A DNA stretch of 34,022 nucleotides from Methanococcoides seepicolus (GCF_023684405.1 NZ_JAGSOI010000013.1:11414-45435), one strand, 5' to 3'. Shown: positions 16,204-24,169, counted from the first letter of the stretch. A program made the numbers and translations. The notes: generated by a model from the letters alone, not told the origin.

Positions 16204-17499
16204 ATGATTATAAAAGTTTTAATTCTAACAACTGCGGTTCTAATATTCGTTACACCTATGACGTATGCTGATGCCAAGAATCTTGATTTTGAAAACAAGA
16301 CCACAATTGAAATACTAATCGAAGATATGGCAGTTCAAAATGTATCCGTAAGCTCAAATGCTGTAAGAAGTCTTGTTGATATAGGAGAGCCTGCAGTTGA
16401 ACCTCTTATTCAGGCGTTGGAAAACAACAATCTGGATATCCGGGAAAACTCTGCGATTACACTTGGTAAAATTGGGGATAAAAGAGCAGTTGAACCTCTT
16501 CTTAACTTAATAGACGATGAATGCCAGGAGGTAAGAATTGCAGCAGAAATCGCACTTGGGGACATCGGGGAAGAGCATATAGATCTTTTGGTAACTCATG
16601 CCAACAATCCAGACAAAAGCTTATCTTCACGAAAAATAGCAATAATTGTCTTGGGAGAATATGGCGAAAAAGCAGTACCTCACCTTATTGAGTTATTATC
16701 TGAAAACGATGATTATTTTACATTGTCTGGTGAAGTTAGATATTCTTTAGCAAAAATCGGGGAACCGGCTGTAGATCCATTGATAAAATTACTGGAAAGT
16801 GATGATCCTGATGTTAAATCCAGCGCCATTAAAGCTCTTGGCGATATTGGAGATGAGTGCGCGATTGAACCTCTTAGCAAGGCTTTGAACGATGAATCAG
16901 AACTGGTAAGAAACCTCGCCAAATCAAACATAGAGAGAATTGAAAACCATAATGCTCATTTCTCCTATGTAAGTTACGGAAAAGTTCCTACATTTTACAC
17001 AGAAGATGAAAGACAAGAATGGTTTAGCAATCTCGAGATTATTGTAGGCACTTCAGAAACAGAAATGGACAAATACATCCGACCTGAAGGTTCTGTATAT
17101 TCTTATGGATGCAGTTATGACGGACATATTTCAGTTGGCATTGTAGCAGATTCAGGAGTAAATGAATCATTGATGAATGAAATCTATGATATATTTGACC
17201 AACATGCACAGGAGATTGGAATTGAAAATGTACCTGTTTTGTTTGAGTACGGAGATATTGAGGCTGGCGAAGCTATTGATGAAGAGGATATTGTTGACAG
17301 AAACATTGCAGTGATAAATGATGATGGAAATGTTATCATCTATACAGAGGATGAAGCATATTTCGACAAAGAGGGAAATCTTGTGATCATAGGCAATGAA
17401 ACAACACAAGAAGAAAACGGGACAAATAAGCAAACACCAGGTTTTACCTCAATAATGCTCATTATCGGACTGTTGTTATCGGCAAGGAGTAGAAAGTGA
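16204..17499 (+). CDS. Secreted HEAT-repeat protein with C-terminal N-domain and PGF-CTERM anchor
   Basis: The 431-residue protein has GAGGT upstream of its ATG and a signal peptide (1-24). Residues about 30-245 are PBS-lyase-type HEAT repeats with recurring IGEPAVEPLIQAL, ALGDIGDECAIEPL and similar. They form an alpha-solenoid for protein binding. Residues about 248-350 hold the domain shared with the proteases (YGKVPTFY, GSVYSYGCSYDGHISVG, VNESLMNEIYDIF, IENVPVLFEY). The end, TPGFTSIMLIIGLLLSARSRK, is a PGF-CTERM-like anchor. HEAT solenoids are uncommon in anchored surface proteins. Its neighbour is the protease at 15023, again a protease/N-domain pair. Confidence 0.8.
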   Translation: MIIKVLILTTAVLIFVTPMTYADAKNLDFENKTTIEILIEDMAVQNVSVSSNAVRSLVDIGEPAVEPLIQALENNNLDIRENSAITLGKIGDKRAVEPLLNLIDDECQEVRIAAEIALGDIGEEHIDLLVTHANNPDKSLSSRKIAIIVLGEYGEKAVPHLIELLSENDDYFTLSGEVRYSLAKIGEPAVDPLIKLLESDDPDVKSSAIKALGDIGDECAIEPLSKALNDESELVRNLAKSNIERIENHNAHFSYVSYGKVPTFYTEDERQEWFSNLEIIVGTSETEMDKYIRPEGSVYSYGCSYDGHISVGIVADSGVNESLMNEIYDIFDQHAQEIGIENVPVLFEYGDIEAGEAIDEEDIVDRNIAVINDDGNVIIYTEDEAYFDKEGNLVIIGNETTQEENGTNKQTPGFTSIMLIIGLLLSARSRK

Positions 17500-17657
17500 T
17501 AGTTTTTGTGGTCATATCTCCAACCAAAAAGGAACATTACGATGATGTGGGCTGAGAATATTCATTCTGGTGTTCTCTGATACATGCCATCATGCGTTCG
17601 GAATAGCGTAGAATTGATACTGACCAGCTTATTCTGGACCCTACCATCGGTAAATGG

Positions 17658-18329
17658 GTGCCGGAAAAATCAGCGATGTATGACCTTGAGACCATCGACC
17701 AGTTCGAACGCCTGAAGGTGTTCGAGAAACCATTGCTTGCAGCTATCTCACGCAAGTCCTTCATTGGTGATCTGCTCAACAAGCCTGCAACTGAGCGCCT
17801 TTATGGAAGTCTGGCAGCAGCCGCGATCGTTGTGCAGAAAGGTGCACACATCATCCGTACCCACGATGTTGCAGAGACATTCGATGTGGTTCAAATTGCG
17901 GCTGCTGTACGAAGCAGACAATCTGTTGTTGAAGAGAACGGTTTCGAGGTCAGCGTTCTGGACATTACCTATCCCGATGATGCGGCTCTTTCCATGCGAA
18001 ATATAGGTGTTGCCGGCACAGGTTTTAAGATAATGAAGAACAAGACGGTATCCCGTGTGCTGCGTATCAGTAATATCACAACCACAGAGGCGTTGATAAT
18101 CAAACAGGAGATCCTCGCAAGAGGTGGGGATGCAGCACTGGAAAGGGATGCGGTTTCCCATGAGACCGAAAAGACCGATGTCATTGTCATTGGTACGCTG
18201 TTGCAGGTAAGAAAACTTGCAGACAAGCTCGAGTGTCAGGCAAGGAACCTTCCCCTGATCTCAAAGATGATAAAGGATGCACTGAAGCAGGAATTGGACA
18301 TTGAATACCGTTATTTGAGGGAATCATGA
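17658..18329 (+). CDS. DHPS-like protein, N-terminally truncated (copy 4)
   Basis: The frame runs 223 codons from a GTG at 17658, matching the full DHPS-like protein from about residue 185 to the end. Homology continues upstream to an ATG at 17592, but a TAG at 17604-17606 interrupts it, where copy 3 has TTG. The C-terminal domain is intact. The barrel is incomplete, so it should not be a working DHPS. The stop overlaps the metV start (ATGA). Members of the Methanosarcinaceae can read some TAG codons as pyrrolysine, so a read-through product from 17592 is conceivable, but simple decay is likelier. Confidence 0.62.
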   Translation: MPEKSAMYDLETIDQFERLKVFEKPLLAAISRKSFIGDLLNKPATERLYGSLAAAAIVVQKGAHIIRTHDVAETFDVVQIAAAVRSRQSVVEENGFEVSVLDITYPDDAALSMRNIGVAGTGFKIMKNKTVSRVLRISNITTTEALIIKQEILARGGDAALERDAVSHETEKTDVIVIGTLLQVRKLADKLECQARNLPLISKMIKDALKQELDIEYRYLRES

Positions 18330-18940
18330 TAATCTCATCTTCCAAACCTTTCAATGAGATCCTTGAAATGCTCATGGACAAGGATGCCATTTATATCATA
18401 GGTTGCAGCGTCTGTGCTGCCAAACAGCATGTTGGAGGGGAGCCCGAGGTCGCAGAGATGGTATCTCTTCTCTCTGATGCCGGAGTAAATGTTATCGGGG
18501 GAGTTGTGGCAAAAGCTGCATGCAGTGTCCGGTCCTACGAGTATCTTATGGAGCTTGCACCGAACATCGGTGATGCCACTGCTGTTCTGGTAATGGCATG
18601 TGGCAGCGGCACTTCGAACATTGCACGTTTTGTGGACGTGGATGTCTATCCTGCCAACAATACCGACTCGCTGGGTGCCATGACAGGAGATAAGGTCATC
18701 CATCATCTGTGTGCAATGTGTGGCCAGTGCACGATCGCCGATTTTGGTGGTATCTGTCCTACGGCACAGTGCCCCAAGGAATTGCTTAACGGTCCTTGTG
18801 GCGGTTCAATGGACGGCAAGTGCGAGGTAGATCCCGAAAAGGACTGTGCGTGGGAACTTATCTATGAACGTCTTGAGAGGATTGGCAGACTGAATCTGCT
18901 GGATGAGGTTCGGGATGCCAAGGATAGATTGGTGAAGTGA
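18326..18940 (+). CDS. metV: MTHFR C-terminal-domain protein (MetV-like), copy 4
   Basis: This copy has 204 residues, ATGA-coupled to the truncated DHPS-like frame. Its N-terminal half follows copy 1 (AEMVSLLSDAGVNVIGG) rather than copy 3, although its upstream neighbour matches copy 3; this mosaic suggests gene conversion among copies. One cysteine is replaced (SVRSYEYL). The C-terminal cysteine cluster and GPCGGSMDGKCEVDPEKDC are kept. Operator and leader D follow. Confidence 0.87.
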   Translation: MIISSSKPFNEILEMLMDKDAIYIIGCSVCAAKQHVGGEPEVAEMVSLLSDAGVNVIGGVVAKAACSVRSYEYLMELAPNIGDATAVLVMACGSGTSNIARFVDVDVYPANNTDSLGAMTGDKVIHHLCAMCGQCTIADFGGICPTAQCPKELLNGPCGGSMDGKCEVDPEKDCAWELIYERLERIGRLNLLDEVRDAKDRLVK

Positions 18941-19061
18941 GTTTTTTATCTTCTGCAATTGGAGATGCTTTTTTTGTTGATAGGCTTCAAGTTAGATGTC
19001 GGGCAGCTCTTCTGAATTTCGACCACATCTTTTCTGTAAAAACAGGATATTCCTGTGTATT

Positions 19062-19109
19062 CAACTGTTCACTTTCAGTTGGATGATATGGCTAGAAAAT
19101 ATTTATAGG
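19062..19109 (+). promoter_or_regulatory. Dyad operator plus TATA box, copy D
   Basis: CAACTG (19062), 8 bases, CAGTTG (19076) form a perfect dyad. TTTATAGG begins at 19102, again 26 bases from the start of the right half. The half-site repeat TTCTGT-AAAA-ACAGGA-TAT-TCCTGT lies just upstream, from about 19031. Confidence 0.78.
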
Positions 19110-19123
19110 TTGATTTAGTTAGG

Positions 19124-19255
19124 ACATAATGCAACATCGTAAAGATGTTAGTGGGGACTCAGCCAGTCTTGACGGAATAACTGAAGCCCCGTGCCCGGAG
19201 GCAAGGGTATGTTTTGTTGTTCGTACTATATATGCGTAGCTTCGCCTCTGGAGTA
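19124..19255 (+). ncRNA. Conserved structured leader, copy D
   Basis: The outer pairing is ATAATGC (19126) with GTACTAT (19223). AACATC/GATGTT and TGCC-CGGA-GGCA are intact. The long stem GGGGACTCAG/CTGAAGCCCC has one extra mismatch next to the usual internal one. The 3' GCG/CGC hairpin is present. The short frame starting at 19129 is open but ends later than in copies B and C, with a different C-terminus. Confidence 0.66.
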
Positions 19256-19274
19256 TATGATATGAGGTAAGAAT

Positions 19275-20441
19275 ATGAATCGAAATCAAAAAAGAATAGC
19301 TGCTATTGTACTTGCATCAATTGTACTTATTACAATAGCATTTTCTGGATTTGCATCTGCAAAAAAAGTAGATGACACGAATACTGAGAAAGAAGACCTT
19401 AAGGAACTTATTGACAACATTCCACCAACGAATCCAAGTATTCTAGAGGACAAGAAGGAAAATAAAAATGTGTTAAAAACTAAAGGAAAAATTCCTAAAA
19501 TAACCGAAGGAAAAGAGGTGTATGAATGGCAGAAAAAGCTAGATAAAATTCGAAGGCGCATAAACAAAGACAAAGCATTAGCCTCTTATACTGAGGATGG
19601 AACTGTAATGGCATATGGTGTCCATAAAGATGGTTATTTCATTGTTATGAATGATGAAAACGCAGAAATAACAGAAGAGGAAATGGTTGATATCACTAAA
19701 ATAATTGACAAGTATGCTAAATATCTGGGAATCAGTGATACTCCAATTGTGTTCACTAAAGAAAAGCCACCAAAGTTCACAGCTGCACCTGACCCTGCAA
19801 CTCTATTTTTATCTCCCTACTTCGATCAGTACAGACCAATCATGGGAGGAATTGGACATTCAGTAATAAATACAAACGCCAACCAAGCAGGGTTTGGCAC
19901 AATTGGATTTGCAGCAGAGGATAATAATAACCAAAAAGGATTTGTTATTGCTGGACATCTAGCAGGTTTCCAAACCGGTTTCCCCATATATCAACCAAAT
20001 CTTTCTGCAAGCAGTTACATTGCTAACGTATCGATTATTGGTACAACTACAGATGTAGCATTTGTCCCATATGATAATGTGGAAGGGAAATTACACATTA
20101 GCAATGGGTATATAATAGATGTTGATGGCTATTATTCTGGCGGGATTAAAGACATGTATCTCCAAAGATCAGGTATTTCATCGGGATACAAAGGTGGGGA
20201 GTATCTGGGAACATTAACACATGAAAATGTTTTAGGTCACCATATGGATACAATCGAATTCATGTGGGGACATTGTATTCAGGGAGATAGTGGTGGACCA
20301 ATATATGCACAATACAATAATCGCAATAAGCTAGTGGGAACAGTATGTGCAGATGGATTCTTTGAGGGTGATCCAGCTACCATATATATTCCATGCGGTG
20401 AAATCGTATCAAAGCTTGGTGTCGATCCTTTAGAAGCATAA
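19275..20441 (+). CDS. Secreted trypsin-fold protease, divergent paralogue, with N-terminal domain
   Basis: This 388-residue protein has a signal peptide (1-29, IVLITIAFSGFASAK). The diverged N-domain (about 45-165) shows KGKIPKI, GTVMAYGVHKDGYFIV and ISDTPIVFTKE. The serine-protease domain has His228 (VIAGHLAGF), Asp260 (TTDVAFVPY) and Ser339 (QGDSGGPIY). It is the most divergent of the four, with a longer insert between the N-domain and the catalytic domain (PPKFTAAPDPATLFLSPYF). GAGGT lies 7 bases before the ATG. It is followed by a hairpin terminator and the double N-domain gene at 20488, keeping the pair order. Confidence 0.8.
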   Translation: MNRNQKRIAAIVLASIVLITIAFSGFASAKKVDDTNTEKEDLKELIDNIPPTNPSILEDKKENKNVLKTKGKIPKITEGKEVYEWQKKLDKIRRRINKDKALASYTEDGTVMAYGVHKDGYFIVMNDENAEITEEEMVDITKIIDKYAKYLGISDTPIVFTKEKPPKFTAAPDPATLFLSPYFDQYRPIMGGIGHSVINTNANQAGFGTIGFAAEDNNNQKGFVIAGHLAGFQTGFPIYQPNLSASSYIANVSIIGTTTDVAFVPYDNVEGKLHISNGYIIDVDGYYSGGIKDMYLQRSGISSGYKGGEYLGTLTHENVLGHHMDTIEFMWGHCIQGDSGGPIYAQYNNRNKLVGTVCADGFFEGDPATIYIPCGEIVSKLGVDPLEA

Positions 20442-20445
20442 TAAA

Positions 20446-20474
20446 AAGGCACTTTAATGTGCCTTAATTTTTTC
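20446..20474 (+). terminator. Hairpin and T-run after protease D
   Basis: AAGGCAC (20446-20452) pairs with GTGCCTT (20459-20465) around TTTAAT, followed by AATTTTTTC. It starts a few bases after the protease stop codon. Confidence 0.72.
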
Positions 20475-20487
20475 AAGAGGCAGTGAA

Positions 20488-21549
20488 ATGAATTATAAAA
20501 TAATACTAGTAATTTTGTTCATTCTCTTTTCAAGCTCTGGAATTTGCTTTGCAAATGAAACAAATATTCTTTCTAACTACTATTCATCCACAGCCATAGG
20601 GGAAACGAATCAAACGATGTCATCGATTGATAGTGTTTTTATGGGTCTCACTGATCCAAATAGCACACACTATAACCCTTATGTACTGAAAACTTATGGA
20701 GATATACCAGCAATCGAAAATAAAGATCAATTAGCTATTTTCACAACCAAAATAAGAGAGATTCGAGAGAATTCTTTTGAAGAAATTGAGCCATATATGT
20801 ATCCATCTGGTCCGATAGTAACATTTGGTTCCCATCCGAGTAAAGGATATTTTCAAATAGAACTTTATGGAAGACTTGAAACAAAAGATGATTATTATTC
20901 AAATTATGATTTTGATTGCATCTACCTGATCCTTAAAGAACACGCAAAAGAGTCAGAAATTGACAAGTTTCCTGTTGTTTTTACAATTACAGATGATACG
21001 CAATTGGTAGGATTTTCAGATTGGTATGACGAGGAGTCTTACTTATTAATAAATAGTACCAATTTGCCACAGAGTGTATACACACTTCAAAGGTTGGAAG
21101 GCCAAAACTTGAACGATTCTACCATTATTGGAAGTCCTATATACGATCCAGATGTGATTGTTGGATATGGTGCAGTTCCAAAAATGGAATACATCTTATT
21201 GTCAAATTATACTGGCAAATTGCGGGCAATCAACAACAAAATATCTGGGCAAATGAAAATATTTGAATATCCATCTGGTCCAATTAAATCATATTCTGTC
21301 CATTCTTCAAATGGATATTTGATAGTCAACGTTACTAGTGTATCTAATCAAGAGGAACTGAACGATATATACAACCTCATTCAAGTAAAGGCAATGGATG
21401 AAGGAATTGAAAGCATACCGGTTCTCTTCATAAACGATTCTGAGGAGGGGTTAGATTCTAACGAAAGTACTTTTCTAAATAAAATAAGTGGTAAGGTCTC
21501 AGTCATTTCATCATTTATAAGATCACTAATTTCGATTTTTGACTTATAA
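20488..21549 (+). CDS. Secreted protein with two divergent N-domains, no C-terminal anchor
   Basis: This 353-residue protein starts 9 bases after AGAGG and has a signal peptide (1-22, LVILFILFSSSGICFAN). The first N-domain (about 65-175) shows YGDIPAI, SGPIVTFGSHPSKGYFQI and IDKFPVVFTI. The second (about 215-325) shows YGAVPKM, SGPIKSYSVHSSNGYLIV and IESIPVLFIN. Unlike the other stand-alone members, the C-terminus (SSFIRSLISIFDL) is a weak amphipathic stretch and not a PGF-CTERM tail, so the product may be released. It closes the series of four protease/N-domain pairs. Confidence 0.72.
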   Translation: MNYKIILVILFILFSSSGICFANETNILSNYYSSTAIGETNQTMSSIDSVFMGLTDPNSTHYNPYVLKTYGDIPAIENKDQLAIFTTKIREIRENSFEEIEPYMYPSGPIVTFGSHPSKGYFQIELYGRLETKDDYYSNYDFDCIYLILKEHAKESEIDKFPVVFTITDDTQLVGFSDWYDEESYLLINSTNLPQSVYTLQRLEGQNLNDSTIIGSPIYDPDVIVGYGAVPKMEYILLSNYTGKLRAINNKISGQMKIFEYPSGPIKSYSVHSSNGYLIVNVTSVSNQEELNDIYNLIQVKAMDEGIESIPVLFINDSEEGLDSNESTFLNKISGKVSVISSFIRSLISIFDL

Positions 21550-21597
21550 GCTTGAGAATATTGAGGCTTTGTAGAAATCCTCCACAATACAAAATAT

Positions 21598-21630
21598 ACA
21601 ATCTTGAATACCTGTCAAGATTGTGTTTTT
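21598..21630 (+). terminator. Strong hairpin and T-run after the double N-domain gene
   Basis: ACAATCTTGA (21598-21607) pairs perfectly with TCAAGATTGT (21615-21624) across 7 bases, then GTTTTT. It lies between convergent genes. Confidence 0.75.
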
Positions 21631-21708
21631 AGTTTGGGTGAGGAATAAATGCAAAAAACAGCAGTAGAGTCAGGAATGTGTAGCTCTTCTGAAATCAAGA
21701 TCAGATGA

Positions 21709-22443
21709 TTACCTTGCTAAAATGGCAGGTTCGACTTCCGATATGGCGTTTTCCAGATCTACCTCTATCGCCGGATTAATAAAACATCTTTTGTATTTTC
21801 CGTCGTTCTCAAAATATACAAGTCCTTCATTGTGCATGTCATTAATATGCCAGTGCACGGTGCTTTTGTCCAGATCAAATGTCTGCGTGAGATTCTGATT
21901 TGTCATTCCCGGTTTATGAAGAATGGATATCAAAATTGATTTTCCCGTGTCATTTCGCAGGAAGAATGCAATTTTTTGTTCTGTGTTGGACAATTTGCAA
22001 GAATTCTTAAAAATCATTACAATTTTTCCTTTCCTTACACATTTTACTTTGTTGCACATATGAAGTATTTTTAAATGATATTTAATAGTACCTCTGTTCA
22101 ATTTGAGTTGTTTTCCAATGTCAGATATCGTACTTCCGGGGTTAGCGGTTATAAATTCAAGAATTTCATCCCGATTTTGGTTTTTGCAGTTTTGTCTTAC
22201 TCTTCCGAGCAACAAAGGCAGGAACTTGTAAAGGGTTACGGAAGTCGCCAGCAGTCCTGATATATAAATTAGTTGAAGCTTAAAAGGAAGTTCCCAGAAA
22301 GAGATTGTGTCCTCTGCTCCACCGCCACTATACATCCCCCTTTCAGGACCGGTGTGTGGGACTATTTCATATTCGTTTGCACTGGCTAAAGTGGGAGTAC
22401 AAACAAGTATGGTCAGTAAGAGCAAAATCCACAATTTGTTCAT
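21709..22443 (-). CDS. Membrane-tethered transcriptional regulator with two winged-helix domains
   Basis: The 244-residue protein starts with a signal-peptide-like segment (1-22, LWILLLLTILVCTPTLASA). About 30 extracytoplasmic residues follow (NEYEIVPHTGPERG), then one transmembrane helix (about 55-80, LIYISGLLATSVTLYKFLPLLL). The cytoplasmic part holds two winged-helix domains: about 90-150 (NPGSTISDIGKQLKLNRGTI, KYHLKIL) and 155-230 (KPGMTNQNLTQTFDLDKSTV, HWHINDMHNEGLVYFE). It should bind DNA from the membrane and respond to an outside signal in one component. It lies 18 bases after the PPC-like gene in one operon. The operon promoter shares the 22943-22988 dyad, so self-control is likely. 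It is my best candidate for the dyad-binding protein. Confidence 0.78.
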   Translation of the reverse strand: MNKLWILLLLTILVCTPTLASANEYEIVPHTGPERGMYSGGGAEDTISFWELPFKLQLIYISGLLATSVTLYKFLPLLLGRVRQNCKNQNRDEILEFITANPGSTISDIGKQLKLNRGTIKYHLKILHMCNKVKCVRKGKIVMIFKNSCKLSNTEQKIAFFLRNDTGKSILISILHKPGMTNQNLTQTFDLDKSTVHWHINDMHNEGLVYFENDGKYKRCFINPAIEVDLENAISEVEPAILAR

Positions 22444-22461
22444 ATTCTATTGAAGAATTTT

Positions 22462-22884
22462 TCAAATATAATAGTCTTCCGTTCCACTGACACTATATCC
22501 GTAAACCTCATATCTCCAGGTTCCAAGGTCTATTCCGCTGGAGTTTCTTATATCAATATTGATCCTTCCGTCAATACTGCCGTCGAAACTGTCATAGAAT
22601 GTTCCAATAAGCTGGTTGTTTGGATCATATACTCTAAGCCTGAGTGAATCGCTTGTGTCACCCCAGTTCAGGTCGATGTGAAGGGAAGTTGCATAAGAAC
22701 TGACTGTTCTAGTGTGCCAATTTGTTTCTCCCTGTGTGATGGTATCAGCAACCCATCTTGGTGTGATAGTAATGTCTGATTTGACAGGGACGATGGTATA
22801 TCCGTTGTCCTGACTGGAAGTAGCTGCGGCAAAAGATACCGACACAAGCATCACTATTAACAATAATCCTATTTTTTTGATCAT
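22462..22884 (-). CDS. Secreted PPC-like beta-sandwich protein, probable partner of the regulator
   Basis: This 140-residue protein has a signal peptide (1-22, LLLIVMLVSVSFAAA). A compact beta domain resembles the bacterial pre-peptidase C-terminal (PPC) domain: SSYATSLHIDLNWGDTSDSL, RLRVYDPNNQLIG, and GTWRYEVYGYSVSGTEDYYI. The mature N-terminus, NGYTIVPVKSD, resembles NEYEIVPHTG in the extracytoplasmic part of the regulator encoded next, which hints that the two bind a common ligand or each other. GGAGG precedes the ATG. A stem TTTTACAA/TTGTAAAA lies in its 5' untranslated region (around 22905-22930). The gene is divergent from the C39-like peptidase at 23156. Confidence 0.68.
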   Translation of the reverse strand: MIKKIGLLLIVMLVSVSFAAATSSQDNGYTIVPVKSDITITPRWVADTITQGETNWHTRTVSSYATSLHIDLNWGDTSDSLRLRVYDPNNQLIGTFYDSFDGSIDGRINIDIRNSSGIDLGTWRYEVYGYSVSGTEDYYI

Positions 22885-22942
22885 ATAATATCCTCCAACA
22901 TTTTACAAACAATATTGTAAAAAAAATAGGATATAAGTTTTG

Positions 22943-23002
22943 TGTCCATATCATCCAACTGAAAGAAAACAGTTGGATGATGTGGACAGATTATATTTAT
23001 AC
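22943..23002. promoter_or_regulatory. Bidirectional operator: 19-nt dyad with symmetric TATA boxes, copy E
   Basis: TGTCCATATCATCCAACTG (22943-22961) and its inverted copy CAGTTGGATGATGTGGACA (22970-22988) differ at one position and are 8 bases apart. On the plus strand TTTATA starts at 22996, 26 bases after the start of the right half-site. On the minus strand TTATAT lies 25 bases after the start of the mirror half-site (around 22930-22936). One regulator dimer here could act on both the PPC/regulator operon and the peptidase gene. Confidence 0.82.
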
Positions 23003-23017
23003 TCTCTCTCATCTAGG

Positions 23018-23124
23018 ATATAGTGCAACATCGCAAAGATGTTAGTGGGGGTCCAGCTTAATCTTACAGTGATATCTGAACCCCGTGCCCGGAGGCAAGG
23101 TTAGGTTTGTAGTTTACACTATAT
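23018..23124 (+). ncRNA. Conserved structured leader, divergent copy E
   Basis: ATATAGTG (23018-23025) pairs perfectly with CACTATAT (23117-23124), closing the element. AACATC/GATGTT (23027-23043) and TGCC-CGGA-GGCA (23086-23097) are kept. The long stem reads GGGGTCCAG (23048-23056) with CTGAACCCC (23076-23084), where paired bases changed together relative to the other copies. The 3' GCG hairpin is absent. The short peptide frame is broken by TAA after about 12 codons. Confidence 0.7.
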
Positions 23125-23155
23125 TCTGAAGTAAATAAATCAAAGAGGTAAATGA

Positions 23156-24169
23156 ATGAGAACAAAAGAAATGAGAATTGTAACGCTAACGCTAATTGCA
23201 ATGTTTGTTGTAATCATGGCAGTTGTACCGGTTGCCATGGGGCAGGAAAATGAATTCAGTACCGAAAAAGAATATGGTGAACTATTCCTGAAAAATATGG
23301 GCCAGTCAAAGAAATTAATTAATCCCATTCCATTGAACAACATAAATGGTGATTTGGAAGCAGTATCATTTTCCATGAAAGATGGTGGCTACATAATAAT
23401 TAATGTAAATGACCTTTCAGTTCCTGAATTTTCGTTAGAGAGCAATTCGCCGTTTAGTGATAGTACCAGGACATATGTCTACAATGGTCCTCTCGCCTAC
23501 ATGGAAGACAAGCAGGGAAAATTATTCCAGATAGGAATAGGAGATAGGTCAGATGAAGCAGTAATTCCTGAATATATTTATGCAGTTGAAAGTGTGGATA
23601 AAGATAAAAAACTTGCTGATCTAAAAACCTTGGACAGTAGAGTAAGCGTACTATCTGTCAATTATGGATCATCATTGGATTATTCATTAAAAGAATGGAT
23701 AGCCACAACCACTTATAATTGTGGACCCACAGCGGCTGCTATAACTTTGGACTATTTTGATGATCACCACAACAATGCTTTTATTCCGTCACAATACGAA
23801 TCCCAAAGTGCTTTGTTTCCTTTTTTAACTCCCGACTACATCCCAAACGATGCGATTTTGCCACAAATGGAGCAAGGGCTTTTTGATATTTTATTTGATC
23901 ATGGCCTCAACAGCTACGATGCAGAAAGTAAAGACTATGTTGATTACAACAAGATAATATCTCTTATTAACTCTGACAAACCTGTAATTGTTGGTTTAGA
24001 TAATCATCCTACCTATGGTTATCATTGGGTAGTAACACATGGATACTATGTCGAAACTGTTCCATGGGTCACTCCGCATTATTATATCATAGTTAATGAT
24101 GGGGCGGGAAACAATAATGTTTATATCTTGGTAGACGGCTACGTTGACGACATGGTGTATATTGAGTAA
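23156..24169 (+). CDS. Secreted C39-like (papain-fold) cysteine peptidase
   Basis: This 337-residue protein has a signal peptide (about 1-31, LIAMFVVIMAVVPVAMG) and a ~140-residue N-terminal region that is probably a pro-domain (EYGELFLKNMGQSKKL, VSFSMKDGGYIIINVNDLS). The C-terminal papain-like domain has Cys189 (TYNCGPTAAAITLDYF), His290 (GYHWVVTHGYYV) and Asp315 (IIVNDGAG), the order seen in the C39-like_2 family. The likely role is cleavage of exported or extracellular peptides. It is the plus-strand partner of the bidirectional dyad promoter and is preceded by leader E. An inverted repeat follows the stop. Confidence 0.8.
   Translation: MRTKEMRIVTLTLIAMFVVIMAVVPVAMGQENEFSTEKEYGELFLKNMGQSKKLINPIPLNNINGDLEAVSFSMKDGGYIIINVNDLSVPEFSLESNSPFSDSTRTYVYNGPLAYMEDKQGKLFQIGIGDRSDEAVIPEYIYAVESVDKDKKLADLKTLDSRVSVLSVNYGSSLDYSLKEWIATTTYNCGPTAAAITLDYFDDHHNNAFIPSQYESQSALFPFLTPDYIPNDAILPQMEQGLFDILFDHGLNSYDAESKDYVDYNKIISLINSDKPVIVGLDNHPTYGYHWVVTHGYYVETVPWVTPHYYIIVNDGAGNNNVYILVDGYVDDMVYIE

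Larger units (their letters stand above)
17311..19255 (+). repeat. Segmental duplication, unit 2 (partner 13068-15000)
   Basis: This is the direct-repeat partner of 13068-15000. It includes the last ~60 codons of the HEAT-repeat gene, the truncated DHPS-like frame, metV, operator and leader. Similarity stops around the ribosome binding site, before the protease start codon. Confidence 0.75.

Noticed and set aside
17592-17657. TAG at 17604 as a possible pyrrolysine codon extending DHPS-like copy 4
   Set aside because: The product would still be a truncated barrel, and copy 3 has TTG at the same place, so a decay mutation is the simpler reading.
7547-20441. Trypsin-fold genes as phage or toxin proteases
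   Set aside because: Signal peptides, N-domains shared with anchored surface proteins and archaeal promoters indicate chromosomal exported proteins.
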